Under the pieces are notes generated by a model that was not told the DNA's origin, did no database searches, and saw only the letters and a list, made by a program, of their open reading frames with translations. Below are positions 62,850 to 64,000 of a DNA stretch of 64,000 bases, piece by piece. Origin of the DNA: an uncultured Prochlorococcus sp. (lineage in GTDB: Bacteria; Cyanobacteriota; Cyanobacteriia; PCC-6307; Cyanobiaceae); NCBI GenBank assembly GCA_902591865.1, contig CACJCK010000001.1, forward strand, positions 1-64,000, read 5' to 3'. The translations under genes were made by a program, and so were the position numbers. How positions within the stretch are numbered: position 1 is the stretch's first letter; each line of letters starts with the position of its first letter.

Positions 62850-63375
62850 TCAATTTATCAATAAAAGTATAGGAGAGTGGAAATCTATAAGAAGCACTCA
62901 TACTTTAGCTTTTCAGGAATTTGAAAACTCAACTAGTAAAATATACATAAATCATATCAGCCCGAAAAATAAAAAAGTTTTTGAAATTTTTAAAAATCAC
63001 AAACTAAGTTTTAACCTAGAGAGCATAGCCATTTCTATAAAATGGCAAGCTATTAGTGATTGGGAAGATGATGGTATGAGTGAGGGAGATGAAACAATTT
63101 TGATATTTTTACCCAAGGATGAAAATTCAGGAATTGTTTTACGAAATAAAGGTTATGCAGAATATTTTATTTCATCGTCAAATTATTTCCTTGATGAACA
63201 AAATAATTTACACATTAAAACTTTTTACAAATCAACAGTTTCTGAAGAAAGAATTTCCTTTTTATCCACTCACATAAGATCCAGATTTTCTATTATTAGA
63301 AATCTTGAAAATAATGCAGTAATACAGACTTCCCATACTTCTGAAATAAGAAATTTAGCTAGTTTAAAAGATTAA
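62824..63375 (+). CDS. cpeS: CpeS-type phycobiliprotein lyase
   Basis: 183 residues from TTG 62824 ([34 protein letters not shown]). This start motif is the CpeS/CpcS family signature, a lipocalin-like barrel that attaches bilin to Cys82 of beta subunits. Convergent with the only phycoerythrin gene here, and their ends overlap by 17 bases. Likely partner: CpeB Cys in KMSVCLRD. Confidence 0.88.
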   Translation: MTKNLTTINQFINKSIGEWKSIRSTHTLAFQEFENSTSKIYINHISPKNKKVFEIFKNHKLSFNLESIAISIKWQAISDWEDDGMSEGDETILIFLPKDENSGIVLRNKGYAEYFISSSNYFLDEQNNLHIKTFYKSTVSEERISFLSTHIRSRFSIIRNLENNAVIQTSHTSEIRNLASLKD

Positions 63376-63871
63376 TTATCCTTTCGAATTGAAACTCTGT
63401 TTCAGAAATTAAATCAGGAAGGAAACATTTGTTTCCCCGCATATTATTAACTGTAGAATTTAAATCAGAGATTGTTGCGTCTCGCATTAATTCAATAACC
63501 CTTCTTGCATTTCTTAACGGCACCCCAAGCGCAAGATAAGTGTTTTTAAGATCCTTCAAACAACTTTTTTCTAAAACTGATTGGTCATTAGAGATTAAAA
63601 GATAAGCAACAATCCTTAGGATTATTTCTCCATCTCTTAAACAAACGGACATCTTATTAGTTGTATTTAAAGATATTTTTGAATTAACTGAATCTTGATT
63701 TTCACAAATCATAGCCGTTACAGCGTCTGCTGCAATTGCATGCGAATTTTTTGTTATTGAGGTTATTGAATCTAATCTTGAGTTTGCACTATTAATAAAT
63801 TCTTTTATATTACTTAAATCATTTAATTTAATATCAGCGGACAATAGTTGATTATTCTTTGAAACTGACAT
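63359..63871 (-). CDS. cpeB: Phycoerythrin class III beta chain (degenerate)
   Basis: 170 residues. Recognisable beta-phycoerythrin core: [40 protein letters not shown] and [20 protein letters not shown]. The chromophore Cys in MSVCLRD (Cys82 equivalent) remains, but the usual second double-linked site in the first third (Cys50/61) is not visible, in line with reduced high-light phycoerythrin. No cpeA is in the window. Confidence 0.93.
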   Translation of the reverse strand: MSVSKNNQLLSADIKLNDLSNIKEFINSANSRLDSITSITKNSHAIAADAVTAMICENQDSVNSKISLNTTNKMSVCLRDGEIILRIVAYLLISNDQSVLEKSCLKDLKNTYLALGVPLRNARRVIELMRDATISDLNSTVNNMRGNKCFLPDLISETEFQFERIINLLN

Positions 63872-64000
63872 TCCTAAAGTAAAAAATTTAAAGTTCGAAT
63901 CTTAGAATAGTACAAAGCTAGTAAAAACAATACAATTTCAAAATTAACGCAACGCTTCTTAATTAATAACTTTATTCCAAATTGATAGTTGAAATATTTC
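63872..64000. other. Upstream region of cpeB, cut by the window edge
   Basis: About 130 A/T-rich bases that should include the cpeB promoter. No gene seen. Confidence 0.4.

Overview
The window looks like chromosome from a high-light-adapted Prochlorococcus. It is very A+T-rich and densely packed with small genes. Marker genes are typical of marine picocyanobacteria: psbB/psbT, psbM, petB/petD, psaE, ctpA, several high-light-inducible (hli) genes, and a single degenerate phycoerythrin beta gene (cpeB) beside a CpeS-type lyase. Species and strain cannot be fixed from the sequence alone. I saw no CRISPR array, transposase, integrase or prophage structural gene.

Region 1 (1 to about 16.4 kb) is accessory in character. 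It has many genes under 100 codons, hli genes carrying the TGQIIPG tail, duplicated small gene families (two DUF3764 genes, each near a 'YFAEPN' gene), relics of signal-peptide starts, and a 40-bp element present three times. Inside it (6.97-12.53 kb, minus strand) sits the most unusual locus: a same-strand cluster encoding a 70-aa Cys-tailed protein, an aspartate-transcarbamoylase-like enzyme lacking the usual aspartate-side residues, a full-length glutamine-dependent asparagine-synthetase-like enzyme, an M20-family N-carbamoyl amino-acid hydrolase and a DUF1028 protein. A tRNA-Thr(GGT) gene with mispairs in its T-stem lies just outside. I read the set as a possible pathway that adds a carbamoyl group, amidates, then removes the carbamoyl group.

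Region 2 (16.4-39.5 kb) mixes core and small accessory genes: thiD and tenA (thiamine salvage), a photolyase-family gene, a proline iminopeptidase, a terminator-ended structured RNA candidate (about 21.02-21.34 kb), a CPBP membrane protease, a frameshifted DUF1651 gene, an ArfB-like release factor with an altered GGQ motif, bcp, tatA, a Nif11-type protein, a CrtH-like oxidoreductase, a plastoquinol terminal oxidase, a DUF3104 gene behind a perfect palindrome, a GNAT enzyme, an aldehyde dehydrogenase, a LysM protein, psaE and mutM.

Region 3 (39.5-44.6 kb) is a complete rRNA operon on the minus strand: 16S, tRNA-Ile(GAT), tRNA-Ala(TGC), 23S, 5S. Region 4 (45.2-64 kb) is core: neutral invertase, petB-petD, ctpA, an HD phosphohydrolase, minC-minD-minE, tRNA-Thr(TGT), a Sua5/YrdC protein, prmC, psbM, a [2Fe-2S] protein, psbB-psbT, nrdR, rps1, metK, an FGGY kinase, tRNA-Phe, a TVP38-type membrane protein, and the convergent cpeS-like/cpeB pair.
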